Assembly (NCBI RefSeq): GCF_029051885.1
Contig: NZ_JAIDKI010000233.1
Span: forward strand, 1-37,551
DNA length: 37,551 nucleotides
Direction of reading: 5' to 3'
Origin: Muribaculum sp.
GTDB lineage: Bacteria; Bacteroidota; Bacteroidia; Bacteroidales; Muribaculaceae
Part shown: positions 10,401 through 17,367 of the stretch, piece by piece
Position numbering within the stretch: the stretch's first letter is position 1
Layout of the letters: the number at the start of each line of letters is the position of its first letter
Notes under the pieces: generated by a model
Seen by the model: the letters and a program-made list of their open reading frames with translations, nothing else
Databases searched by the model: none
Told to the model about the DNA's origin: nothing
Program-made: the position numbers and the translations under genes

Positions 10401-10622
10401 GGCACTTCGGGCAACAAGCTCGCCTGTTCCGACAGAGAGCGCAACCCGTGGCGCAGCCTCAAGCCGGAAGTCGGTCGGTGAAGCCGCCACTCTTGAAGAA
10501 GCGGATGTCACAAATGGCGCATTGTTCAAGGCCTCGGCAGTGGCAGGCAGCTGAGCCTGTCCTATGCCGCAATTGCCTATGACAGCACCGGCGACCAGAA
10601 TTAATGAAGCAAAATTCTTCAT
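4452..10622 (-). CDS. Giant secreted GLUG-type cysteine-ladder repeat protein
   Basis: This 2056-residue protein has an N-terminal signal peptide (about residues 1-23, ending GIGQA), a non-repetitive region to about 355, and three modules at roughly 360-770, 857-1225 and 1311-1925. Each module opens with G-x-GT-x-x-SP-[FY]-[LI]-I, then an L/IDM-type strand and a GxxDGxGHxI turn. Many short repeats follow, of the form GG[IL]xGxxxx...xNCYNxGxI. This resembles GLUG-motif and M26-associated solenoids, expected to fold as a right-handed beta-helix. The C-terminus (about 1926-2056) has an Ig-like stretch and a short tail like that of the upstream M6 protease. It is probably cell-surface or released. 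No catalytic motif is visible, so an adhesin or structural role is an inference only. It begins 96 bases after the M6 gene and is likely co-transcribed with it. Confidence 0.85.
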   Translation of the reverse strand: MKNFASLILVAGAVIGNCGIGQAQLPATAEALNNAPFVTSASSRVAASPTDFRLEAAPRVALSVGTGELVARSASNTLRAAASRVATSAESISGYYVGKYSTLASNSFDGGSTMQIVPDAEGDSVTIKYFWSGCDVRAHLDAANGTITIPRQHIADDNSYGQLDIAVINTDGTPDYSNQIAGTVAADGSIDFSATWWGIFAQTGANKDKFVAAYYNLSLSRPTGQFTYKNSAGNDVGYYVLIEQTSKNMLTVSNIFNRGYDIEIELKRNRTAEINGQTAFINGSGAWTLIRCVEFNEAGNLTKYSNIIETAAAADDNNTTLSWTDWSLLCAAASSYAGKLTDAELTAFTPFSYPSLSVSEFEGEGTEASPYLIKSLDHLILLADKVNNDTEYVGSYYNNQYTRTYLGKYFALANDIDMSGYRFEPIGSTWSQRFAGVFDGRGHKISGLTVNAASKYYAGLFGMADTVSVLKNVILENPTVSADYYNAGSIVAWTLGSVENVTVYNPVVSTLRVVAAGVAGIVNGSISNCHVEGGTIEGGGYVGGVAGEVHGGMQNCSATGTQVFMTGSGNPGGGVVGNLITGDGENLAFSGLVRYKNTDAQQYLGGVAGMVQVGTLRSSFSAGMVIGYSNQSCVGGVTGLLTGKLVDCYSSGFVHCYSRITGGIVGQVQLGSNKISPEVRNCYTSATVECETYQYNRENCNEVIGKIIDGSNPVLENIYYDSQVTNFYSTRFGALTSDLTSAEGPKGFSADVWNFTKGAYPRIKATAESQAAMYSASAVDMIPSDNFKKLSNNTPITALGNTQFKFLKQGRLYDDGYYASIKDGMIVIGEEFGVDTLYVINGTTQTYHFVNIAPIPFEGDGTVESPFIIKSKADLIAMSQATTVKRQTFPGMYFELGGDIDMEYDTAFLGINADNSAGSASIAFQGVFDGKGHTIDRLVIPDRLVWTTPIEDGKLGTLNASQCRGISGLFGRVGVDGVIRNVNIGANSRLEMYATCAALVGQLDGRVENCRNYADVIGYSCWVGGIVGQMNKGSVVKDCYNAGNITTSYANVGGIAGTTGGVIENCVNTGTIRATNLVTNYSKQLQRAGGISGGSNGGSFINCVNYGNVSADLNNAGGICGSLEGTSTAGSGKDDLTRCFNFGNVYCGNKATLGAIAGIKGTKEISAVYYDVQMIGLKAGANSDMENVTPMETSALISGEAIDGFDTAEWDFAAGMYPAFKMFADEAKVKAARKVYAIIPDGRSVDNLTVSATLSEGAEWSLTDGTIFKIEGNTLIAPEKVDAVVSDTLVAVNEAGVRRAILLNAKPTNPLAGEGTKDSPFLINNTDDWNSLVKYMDGASDGLENQFVKITADLDFAGGSFSRLGADGVTSLLGTIDGDGHEIKGLVIKAAGNNVCALIGTIAAGGSVENIVFSGEASGAYTYVAPVVDKLYGTLRNVKSNFTVTTTKANCAGVVGNAYNGALLDKVVFAGSITSAQNMVGGIVATTQANGRVTFNECAFTGKIAQTSTNTKATAVTVGGLVATCGPSTFTGCYSDGEINISDSEFATNVAGFIGNASGNKTDGLYSFTNCYNATPISAAGKVAGIVAGGPTSSTSAANFQFVMTDCYNTGDITSTATKAVSSSYTAGLIMQYTPGSKFVRCHNEGTIISNKNVYAAGIAGYITGTPGSTSTPATVEFTDCYNEGLIVADGNQGGGITGYVSGAVTLTGCYNTGDIEGNQMLGGITSGFAGTGPKLLNCYNTGNITAKAQRAGGLIAWGAPTNGVVEGCWNTGNISSTSEEQGTKVTSSNEIGGLAGSNAASFINCYNAGTVEGLSRVGGLVGNTTKGKTTFTNCYNAGKIIAPADSCGSIVGISVNNDKQWTEGNAMTDCYYIDSNNCDNDAATSAKAFSVAALAALDLGEGFDSVDDYTFPVVKGFADNNAAMINAAQIVFGGNDTAESVTGSFHVGGAPVVTWSSDCSVLSFNESVASFTGAFTGKIRITATAGELSKEYEIQVSATSGIEDIDASGIEVVDSRYFNAAGIEVAEPSISDGNVYVVVRTLSDGSVKVEKVVMK
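4848..9545 (-). repeat. Three tandem solenoid modules with a cysteine column
   Basis: In-frame coding repeats within the giant protein. Module 1 covers about 8313-9545, module 2 about 6948-8054 and module 3 about 4848-6692. In module 3 nearly every 28-40 residue repeat has one Cys followed by an aromatic residue or His at the same place (residues 1533, 1571, 1607, 1642, 1681, 1710, 1739, 1769, 1806, 1835, 1871). Modules 1 and 2 have fewer. The nucleotide repeats are degenerate, so recent slippage is not indicated. Confidence 0.8.
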
Positions 10623-10718
10623 AGATGTGAATATGACTGAGGATATTGTAGGAATAATTGACCGGAGACACCACCGTTGTCCTCAATTACACCGACGGCG
10701 ACAATAACCCGGCCAATC

Positions 10719-12893
10719 TTATTTTATCACTTTACAGGTCTGCGTTCCGCGTTTCACTATAAAAATACCATGACGGCCGACAGGCTCTTCAACCCTTATG
10801 CCCTCAAGCGTATACCATACGGTCTCTCCGTCAGATTCGATATCAGAGAGCACAGTTTCAATTGCCGATGAGCCGGGCTGCAGACCGAAGGCAATCTCCT
10901 TCACCTTGCATGGCACTGAGGCATTGCCGCTGATCTGGGTCAGCTTATATGATGCGCCGGAAGCAGCCGGTATACTGAAATTAAGGGTAGTCTCAGCCCC
11001 TTTGGCGACAGTCGGATTGGAGGTGCCCGAGATTGTGTTGAGGATTATCCATTTTGTTCCGCCGTCATTTGAGTAGTAGAACCTGAACACGGCATTCTGC
11101 GAAGTAGGATTGTCAATTGTTATCGTACATGTCTCCACTTCACCCTCAAACGGATTGCCGACAATCGCGCTCCCCTTTACAGTGGCGGCATACATGGTGC
11201 CGTCGTCGCCGGTCTTTATCCTGGCTCCGGAGGTAAGACTCCACGTAGTGAAACGCCCCTGGATATTGTCGCAGTCAGCCTCTGTGGGTTCCATTGTAGC
11301 GAAATCCTCGACAAGAGTCGGGGTATCATCGGCATTGACCGTAAACGAGATATTACCGTCGTCATCATATGCTATATCCTCCACTACCAGAGGCGACGAT
11401 ACCATAGTCCATGAGCGTAGGGACGGACTGGTGGCATTGGTGATTGACGTCACATTGCCGCTGCCGGGGAACGGGTCGCCGTCGCTGTCAGTGACGGCCC
11501 CTTTCGAATTGACCTTCGGAGTGGCTCGCAACAGGCTGTAATATGTGTGGGTAGGAGACGCGTTCACCTTGTTGTTCTCCCACACCGAGGTATTGGTCGA
11601 GTCCACCCTGTGGACAAGCATACCCTCGCCGGGAAGATATTCATCCCAGCGCACCTTCTTTCTGTACTCAAGCAGGAAGTATTCATCATCCACGGGCGAA
11701 TTGATGCGACACCCGTCGGGGACATCGCCTTCGGTAAGCGGAGACAGGCTGTATGTGCCCGGCGAAGTTATCAGCCGCGGAGATGTAAATCCGAGAGCAT
11801 AACGCTCAAACAACGAGTAGCCGCAGGGCGTACGACTCATATTAAGATAGGAGCCGGAAGCCATTACTGACCACTTCTGTGGGTGAATAGCCTGACCACC
11901 GGTCTCGTAATCAACGTCGTAAAGGTCGGGCAATCCGAGCACATGGCTGAATTCATGGCATATCGTGCCTATTCCGTCAATCTGCTTGTTGGCCGGAGCA
12001 CCGTAAAGCTCTGTAGAGCAGGCATAGCGTCCGAACGATACACCATCAAGCGAGAGGCTCATAATCGTAGAGGCATGCGGCCAAAGCAAGGTAGCGTCGT
12101 TGCCCGAATGATTCGAGCCGCCTCCGGAGAAAATAAAATAGACCATGTCGACCTGACGGTTGCCATCGGTATCATACAATGAATAATCCACCATATCGTC
12201 GGCGGCACGAAGCGCCGCACTGACAAGGGCCTGTGCTCCGGCACTCTGGTTGGCATAGTGCTGGGAATAATTTATCTGCACCGGTCCTACCACATCAAAC
12301 CGCGGGTCAAACTTGCCATTGGAGTTTTCATAATAATAATCGCGCACCGAGCCTGTACACTCTACTTTCGATGGAATAAGTGTGTTTGACATATATCCGT
12401 CATAGCCGCGCTTGTTGACCATATCATTGAAAATGTCGTAAATATCCGTGCGTGAAAATGGCGCGTCATTATACTCTACCAGTATCACCAGCCCACGGAA
12501 TTTACTATAATCATATCTGGCGGGCGCTTTGTGGATGCGCATTATATTGTCGGCATTCTGTCGCACAGGATTTATAGCCGGCTTGAGATTTTTCACTCCG
12601 GTAAGGGAGCGTACTCCGTTTACGGCACGCTCGCCGGTAGGTACAAGTCGTCCGTCGGCAGGATTGACGCGTGCATACTCCCACACTCCGTTGTCAGGAT
12701 TGAACACAACAGTATTACCTTCAGCCGTAGTGGTATAATTGAAGTATTCATCTCCATGAAGCACGAGAGTCACGGTATTGCCGTCAGGCAATGTAACAGT
12801 ACGAGGCGAGGGGTCGGCCATTACAGCATATACCGGCTCAGCTACCACCATAAACAGAGCACCGGAAAAAACAGATTGTAAAATCTTATTCAT
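10719..12893 (-). CDS. Secreted M6-family metalloprotease (immune inhibitor A-like)
   Basis: This 724-residue protein has a signal peptide (about residues 1-23, ending PVYA). A propeptide-like region follows, with repeated DG turns and the M6 N-terminal pattern LHGDEYFNYTTT. The catalytic zinc site HEFSHVLGLPDLYD starts at residue 313 (HExxHxxGxxD), and the Met-turn WSVMASG is at 341-347, so the protease looks intact. A beta-rich region follows and the last 49 residues form a tail with WYTLEGIRVEEP, resembling the tail of the downstream giant protein. M6 peptidases are secreted zinc endopeptidases; the substrate here is unknown. The protein probably acts outside the cell or at its surface. 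The giant repeat-protein gene follows after 96 bases with no terminator between them. Confidence 0.93.
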   Translation of the reverse strand: MNKILQSVFSGALFMVVAEPVYAVMADPSPRTVTLPDGNTVTLVLHGDEYFNYTTTAEGNTVVFNPDNGVWEYARVNPADGRLVPTGERAVNGVRSLTGVKNLKPAINPVRQNADNIMRIHKAPARYDYSKFRGLVILVEYNDAPFSRTDIYDIFNDMVNKRGYDGYMSNTLIPSKVECTGSVRDYYYENSNGKFDPRFDVVGPVQINYSQHYANQSAGAQALVSAALRAADDMVDYSLYDTDGNRQVDMVYFIFSGGGSNHSGNDATLLWPHASTIMSLSLDGVSFGRYACSTELYGAPANKQIDGIGTICHEFSHVLGLPDLYDVDYETGGQAIHPQKWSVMASGSYLNMSRTPCGYSLFERYALGFTSPRLITSPGTYSLSPLTEGDVPDGCRINSPVDDEYFLLEYRKKVRWDEYLPGEGMLVHRVDSTNTSVWENNKVNASPTHTYYSLLRATPKVNSKGAVTDSDGDPFPGSGNVTSITNATSPSLRSWTMVSSPLVVEDIAYDDDGNISFTVNADDTPTLVEDFATMEPTEADCDNIQGRFTTWSLTSGARIKTGDDGTMYAATVKGSAIVGNPFEGEVETCTITIDNPTSQNAVFRFYYSNDGGTKWIILNTISGTSNPTVAKGAETTLNFSIPAASGASYKLTQISGNASVPCKVKEIAFGLQPGSSAIETVLSDIESDGETVWYTLEGIRVEEPVGRHGIFIVKRGTQTCKVIK

Positions 12894-12996
12894 ATACAGA
12901 TTGTCATTTTATCAACACGTCAGTATTTAAACTGACATGAATGAAAGAGCATAAAAATCAATATCGACTTTTAGATGTGCATATATGCGCTAATGG

Positions 12997-13004
12997 CAAA
13001 GTTA
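12997..13004 (-). promoter_or_regulatory. Possible -7 box of the M6 protease gene
   Basis: On the minus strand this reads TAACTTTG, a perfect TAnnTTTG match, about 100 bases upstream of the ATG in an AT-rich gap. The expected -33 element 20 bases upstream is only an A/T run, so this is weaker than the metG, cvpA-like and S9 promoters. Confidence 0.45.
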
Positions 13005-13169
13005 ACCAATTTTCATTAAGCATAAAAAATTTTAACTAAATAATGGCAAAATTTATTTTACTCCCTTTATATCACCCGTTTTTATAATAATCGCTCAAAT
13101 ATCAACAGCCCGGTAGACAAGCTCCCAGCATCCACAAATATCTATCTACAGTTCAGTAGTATAAAACCG

Positions 13170-13217
13170 CTACAGGCTCTGTTGTATCAGAATCATCTGA
13201 TACAACAGAGCCTGTAG
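13170..13217 (-). terminator. Long perfect hairpin terminator of glgB
   Basis: A perfect 21-bp inverted repeat (13170-13190 with 13197-13217) has a six-base loop and starts 19 bases after the glgB stop. Minus-strand sequence after the stem is CGGTTTTATAC, a short T run. The stem is unusually long for an intrinsic terminator. Confidence 0.72.
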
Positions 13218-13236
13218 TATGGCTGTTAAAAGTTTC

Positions 13237-15267
13237 TTATTCGTTGTCGGACTTTGACCTATGGAAGCGCAGCACCTGACATGTGCGTGCCGGCAGGTAA
13301 AGTTTCAGCCAACCCTTATGATCAGGCGCGTAGAGCGGATCGGGCTGAGTGAAATGATGCACACCCTCGTCTATATTGCCGAAGCCTCCGAAATCCTTGT
13401 TGTCGGATGATAGGATTACCTCATACTCGCCTTCGGGAGCAATGATGCCATACCCTTCATACGACTTGAACGGAGCCCAGTTGAACACAAACACGAGGTC
13501 ACCACGCTTGAATGCAAGCACCTGGTCATCATCCTTTTCCCATAGTTTCTCTACCGGGAAGGCCTGGAAATCATACACATCGCCTACAAGCTGCAACATA
13601 GCATTGTCAAATGCGTTGAGCTCACAGTAACGCAACTCCTTGCGGTCGACAAGATCCCACTGGCGACGAGCATACTTATAGCTCCAGCCATTACCCTCGC
13701 GCGGGAAATCAATCCATTCGGGATGACCGAACTCATTGCCCATGAAGTTGAGATAGCCGCCATTGATTGTAGCGAGGGTGACGAGGCGTATCATCTTGTG
13801 CAGAGCTATGCCACGGTTGACCGCGGCATTGTCATCGCCCTTGGTCATGTGCCAATACATCTGGTCGTCGATAAGACGGAATATTACGGTCTTGTCGCCT
13901 ACCAGTGCCTGGTCGTGGCTCTCTACATATGATATTGTCTTTTCGTCGGGTCGACGGTTGGTGAGTTCCCAGTAGATTGATGTCGGATGCCAGTCCTCAT
14001 CCTTCTTTTCCTTAAGTATTTTAATCCAGTAGTCGGGAATACCCATGGCCATGCGGTAATCAAACCCTATGCCGCCACCCTTTATAGGATAGGCAAGACC
14101 CGGCATACCGCTCATCTCCTCTGCGATTGTGATGGCGCGGCGGTTTACCTCATGGATAAGTTTGTTGGCAAGGGTAAGATATACAATAGCGTTGGTATCC
14201 TCGTTGCCATCGTAATAGTCGGCATACGAGCCGAATGCCTTGCCGAGTCCGTGGTCGTAATATAGCATTGAAGTCACTCCATCGAAGCGGAAACCGTCGA
14301 AGCGGAACTCCTCAAGCCAGTATTTACAGTTGGAAAGCAGGAAATGGAGCACCTGGTTCTTGCCATAATCAAAGCAAAGCGAGTCCCATGCGGAATGTTC
14401 GCGGCGATGGTCACCATAGAAGTAAAGGTCGGGAGAACCGTCGAGACGACCCAGACCCTCTACCTCATTCTTTACGGCATGGGAATGCACGATATCCATG
14501 ATTACGGCGATACCCTTCTCATGGGCTGCATCGATAAGAGCCTTAAGCTCCTCGGGTGTGCCGAACCGCGATGATGGAGCGTAGAACGAGCTTACATGGT
14601 ATCCGAACGAGCCATAATATGGATGCTCCTGGATAGCCATTATCTGTATGGCATTGTATCCGTCGGCTGCAACACGGGGCAGTACGTTCTCGCGGAACTC
14701 ATTGTATGTGCCTACTCCCTCGCGCTCCTGCGACATGCCTATATGGCATTCGTATATCAGAAGAGGTTTTGTATCGGGCACGAATCTCTTGATTTTCCAC
14801 TTGTAGGGTTTCTCCGGACACCATACCTGGGCCGAGAATATGTGGGTCTGCTCATCCTGTACCACTCTGTTGGCATAGGCAGGAATACGCTCGCCGCCTC
14901 CGCCTTCCCAGCAGACATACATTTTGTACAGATCGCCGTTGCGCAAGGCTGTAGCCGGGAGTTTTATCTCCCAGACGCCGTCGGAGGCGGCAATACGGCG
15001 CAGGGCATACTTGCGCATGACCTTCCATTTCGAGAAGTCGCCGATTAGGTTGATGGATGTGGCATGAGGAGCCCATTCGCGGAACACCCATCCGGTGTCG
15101 GTACGGTGCAGGCCGAAATAGTTGTAGGCATTGGCGAAAGCCTTCAGCGAGCCGGTGCCGGCGGTGAGTTCCTTCTCCTTGTTGATTGCATCCTGATGGC
15201 GCCCTTCGATAGCTGTAGCGTAAGGCTCGAGCCAGGGGTCGTTTTTAATGATGGCAAGTTGTCCCAT
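13237..15267 (-). CDS. glgB: 1,4-alpha-glucan branching enzyme (GH13_8 type)
   Basis: The enzyme forms alpha-1,6 branches in glycogen-like glucans in the cytoplasm. The protein (676 residues) has an N-terminal CBM48-type segment (about 58-145, with GWVFREWAPHAT and INLIGDFSKW) followed by a GH13 barrel. Visible active-site blocks are GFRFDG with nucleophile Asp329, IAEEMSGMPG with Glu383 as likely acid/base, and SHDQALVGDK with His451-Asp452. Its length and the sequence around the nucleophile (GVTSMLYYDHG) match the eukaryote-like GH13_8 subfamily found in Bacteroidetes rather than the classic bacterial GH13_9. No other glycogen gene is in the window. The gene stands alone, with a 146-base gap upstream and a strong hairpin downstream. 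Confidence 0.96.
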   Translation of the reverse strand: MGQLAIIKNDPWLEPYATAIEGRHQDAINKEKELTAGTGSLKAFANAYNYFGLHRTDTGWVFREWAPHATSINLIGDFSKWKVMRKYALRRIAASDGVWEIKLPATALRNGDLYKMYVCWEGGGGERIPAYANRVVQDEQTHIFSAQVWCPEKPYKWKIKRFVPDTKPLLIYECHIGMSQEREGVGTYNEFRENVLPRVAADGYNAIQIMAIQEHPYYGSFGYHVSSFYAPSSRFGTPEELKALIDAAHEKGIAVIMDIVHSHAVKNEVEGLGRLDGSPDLYFYGDHRREHSAWDSLCFDYGKNQVLHFLLSNCKYWLEEFRFDGFRFDGVTSMLYYDHGLGKAFGSYADYYDGNEDTNAIVYLTLANKLIHEVNRRAITIAEEMSGMPGLAYPIKGGGIGFDYRMAMGIPDYWIKILKEKKDEDWHPTSIYWELTNRRPDEKTISYVESHDQALVGDKTVIFRLIDDQMYWHMTKGDDNAAVNRGIALHKMIRLVTLATINGGYLNFMGNEFGHPEWIDFPREGNGWSYKYARRQWDLVDRKELRYCELNAFDNAMLQLVGDVYDFQAFPVEKLWEKDDDQVLAFKRGDLVFVFNWAPFKSYEGYGIIAPEGEYEVILSSDNKDFGGFGNIDEGVHHFTQPDPLYAPDHKGWLKLYLPARTCQVLRFHRSKSDNE

Positions 15268-15313
15268 GGTGATTTTTTATTGAATATTGGGTTTTTAATT
15301 CTTGATTGCTAAA

Positions 15314-15332
15314 TCAATGCATATTGCATTGA
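15314..15332. repeat. Inverted repeat upstream of glgB
   Basis: TCAATGCA-TAT-TGCATTGA is a perfect 8-bp palindromic repeat with a three-base centre. It lies 47 bases upstream of the glgB start and 82 bases after the stop of the upstream outer-membrane protein gene. It could be a weak terminator or an operator; no long T run follows on the minus strand. Confidence 0.4.
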
Positions 15333-15413
15333 CCCGGAAGATACAACAAACCTCTGTAAGGGATGGTTTGCGATAGGAATGTGCCTGAGGCTGACGATAT
15401 ATTGACCGGACAT

Positions 15414-17324
15414 TCAGAACCGACAGGATACTCCTATCAGACCCGTTATGCCCTTGTTGGGTATGCCGTATACGATTTGCCAGTCACGGTTGAGCAGATT
15501 TTCGACAGTGCCCCATACATTGAACTTGTCGCTGAAGCGCCAGGTGGCGCCAAGGTCGAGCGATGCTGCCGTGCCGAGTGAATATTTCTTATATTCAAAT
15601 GGGTTGAAGTAGCCGGGATAATCCGGCTTTATCCCATACAGGCAACGGCCCGAGCGTACAGTATATCCCAACGATATATCAAGAGGATTTATGGGATGTA
15701 CGCCAAGAGTAGCTGCAAACACCGAGCGGGCTCGGTCTAAAGAGTTGATATTACCTTTGTCAAACTCCTGCGGAGCACCCTCCCAACTTACACGCAACGA
15801 TGCTATGTCGCGATAATCGTAGTTGAACGCAGCACCGTAGGACATATCGATGAAATCATCGATACTAATATACTGGCCGATAGTAAAGTATGGTGAAAAC
15901 GGTGACTCGCTGACACTACCGTTAAATGAACTGAGATTGCCTTGTGGCATGCTAATGACGGCTGGTGTATAATAGGAGCTGACACGCCCATAACTCCCCC
16001 ACAGCTCAATGGAGGCTCCGGCAAATGGGCCTATTACAATACCACCCTCTACATGCAACTTGTCCAACATCGGACCTGCGTTACAACCTCGTCCGATATA
16101 TCGGTTTCGGTCGTACAGATTTCCCAGTGTCTGCATATTGACCCGACGATCATTAAGTTGCCCCCATATCGCGAATGAAGCGGATGGAGTCCAGTCAACA
16201 CGCAAGTCGGGTCTCACACGGTTGCTTCCACAGTCGCCTCCGGCAATCTGGACGCCGACACCTGCTTTCACGATAAGATTATCGTTTTTCCAACGCAGAT
16301 ATGGATGCATCTCTGTGATTGTGATATTGTATCCGACTCTATATAATCCATATTTATAGTCCTCATGGCTGATATCGGGACTATTGAAAATTTCATAATT
16401 ATTCGACCATGTTCCACTCGCTGTTTCATATATGTCTTCACAAGCGGAACGATCGGTATCCGTGAAATCAATATCCGCCCCTACATGCCAGAATTCACTG
16501 ATAGCATACCGTCCGGAAAATGATGCCGACAGTGTTTTTTCATTTCTTGATGACAAATCAAGAATTGTTGTACTTCTTATATTCTCAGCAAAATCAAGAG
16601 TCGTGACTGACTCATCCCTCACCTTCGAGAGATGGAAGTAGTCATAACCTAAATTGACCGAATAGTCAAATGCGCCTACCTGCGACTGCCAACCAAGGTC
16701 AATATCAAAACGGTTGATGCTCTGATTAAAGCCCTTGGTAATCAATGTCGGAAAGTTATACGACGAGAGGTCGTAGGCCACACGGCCCGACAGCGTGCCG
16801 ACACCCGCAAAGGTATGCGCACCGCCAACGCCGGCATTCACATCCTGGGTATTATAGGTTGTCTTGCCTTTGTCAGGTGAATAATAGCCTATCTTCTTTC
16901 CTTCATTGAACGGAGCCTTGCGCTTTACCGAACTGCCGTCATATTGCATCCACACATTGAGATCGGAGTTGTCGGTCTTAATAAGTTTGTAGCCGGCCGA
17001 TACCCCAAGCTGGAATGTAGGGAAATATCCGGCCATTACGTATCCCCGGTAGGGAGAGGGAGTTATCGAAGATGCATAGGCCGCAGGCGGGAGTATTGCC
17101 ACAGTGGGCGACACAGGCGCGGCAACACCACGGTCGGACCATCTCAGCGACTTTTGCTGAATGGCAGGAAGCACAAGTTTAGGGGTGAGCACCATACGGG
17201 ATGCCTCGCGCTCCTGTGGCACGACATCCTTATCTACAGTGATCTCTTTTGAAAGTGACTGTCCCGAAGCGTTGAGTGCTACAAGCGCCGCGAGCAGCGT
17301 ATATGGTTTTATTATTGATGGCAT
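15414..17324 (-). CDS. Outer-membrane beta-barrel protein, TonB-receptor-like barrel without plug
   Basis: This 636-residue protein has a signal peptide (about residues 1-21, ending NASG) and a linker to about residue 88. From PYRGYVMAGYFPTFQLGVSAGYKL onward it has repeated amphipathic strands with aromatic girdles. The last strand includes FNVWGTVENLLNRDWQIVYG and ends in GLIGVSCRF with a terminal Phe, as in outer-membrane barrels inserted by BamA. The final segment resembles the end of TonB-dependent receptors, but no plug domain is seen. The ligand is unknown. It starts 43 bases after birA and closes the aroA-to-birA run. It could be a porin-like transporter or a structural barrel. Confidence 0.78.
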   Translation of the reverse strand: MPSIIKPYTLLAALVALNASGQSLSKEITVDKDVVPQEREASRMVLTPKLVLPAIQQKSLRWSDRGVAAPVSPTVAILPPAAYASSITPSPYRGYVMAGYFPTFQLGVSAGYKLIKTDNSDLNVWMQYDGSSVKRKAPFNEGKKIGYYSPDKGKTTYNTQDVNAGVGGAHTFAGVGTLSGRVAYDLSSYNFPTLITKGFNQSINRFDIDLGWQSQVGAFDYSVNLGYDYFHLSKVRDESVTTLDFAENIRSTTILDLSSRNEKTLSASFSGRYAISEFWHVGADIDFTDTDRSACEDIYETASGTWSNNYEIFNSPDISHEDYKYGLYRVGYNITITEMHPYLRWKNDNLIVKAGVGVQIAGGDCGSNRVRPDLRVDWTPSASFAIWGQLNDRRVNMQTLGNLYDRNRYIGRGCNAGPMLDKLHVEGGIVIGPFAGASIELWGSYGRVSSYYTPAVISMPQGNLSSFNGSVSESPFSPYFTIGQYISIDDFIDMSYGAAFNYDYRDIASLRVSWEGAPQEFDKGNINSLDRARSVFAATLGVHPINPLDISLGYTVRSGRCLYGIKPDYPGYFNPFEYKKYSLGTAASLDLGATWRFSDKFNVWGTVENLLNRDWQIVYGIPNKGITGLIGVSCRF

Positions 17325-17367
17325 ATCGCAAAGATAAAGAAAATATTTGACTCCCGGCTATTATATG

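Larger units (their letters stand above)
12894..13236. other. AT-rich intergenic region between glgB and the M6 gene
   Basis: This 343-base gap holds no supported gene. It contains the terminator of glgB (13170-13217), the possible -7 box of the M6 gene (12997-13004) and a short inverted repeat GTCAGT/ACTGAC close to the M6 start, which could sit in the mRNA leader. The rest is A/T-rich without further recognisable structure. Confidence 0.5.

Noticed and set aside
10551..10622. Lipoprotein site (Cys18) in the giant repeat protein
   Set aside because: Residues before the Cys are I-G-N, which is not an accepted lipobox; cleavage by signal peptidase I after GQA is more likely.
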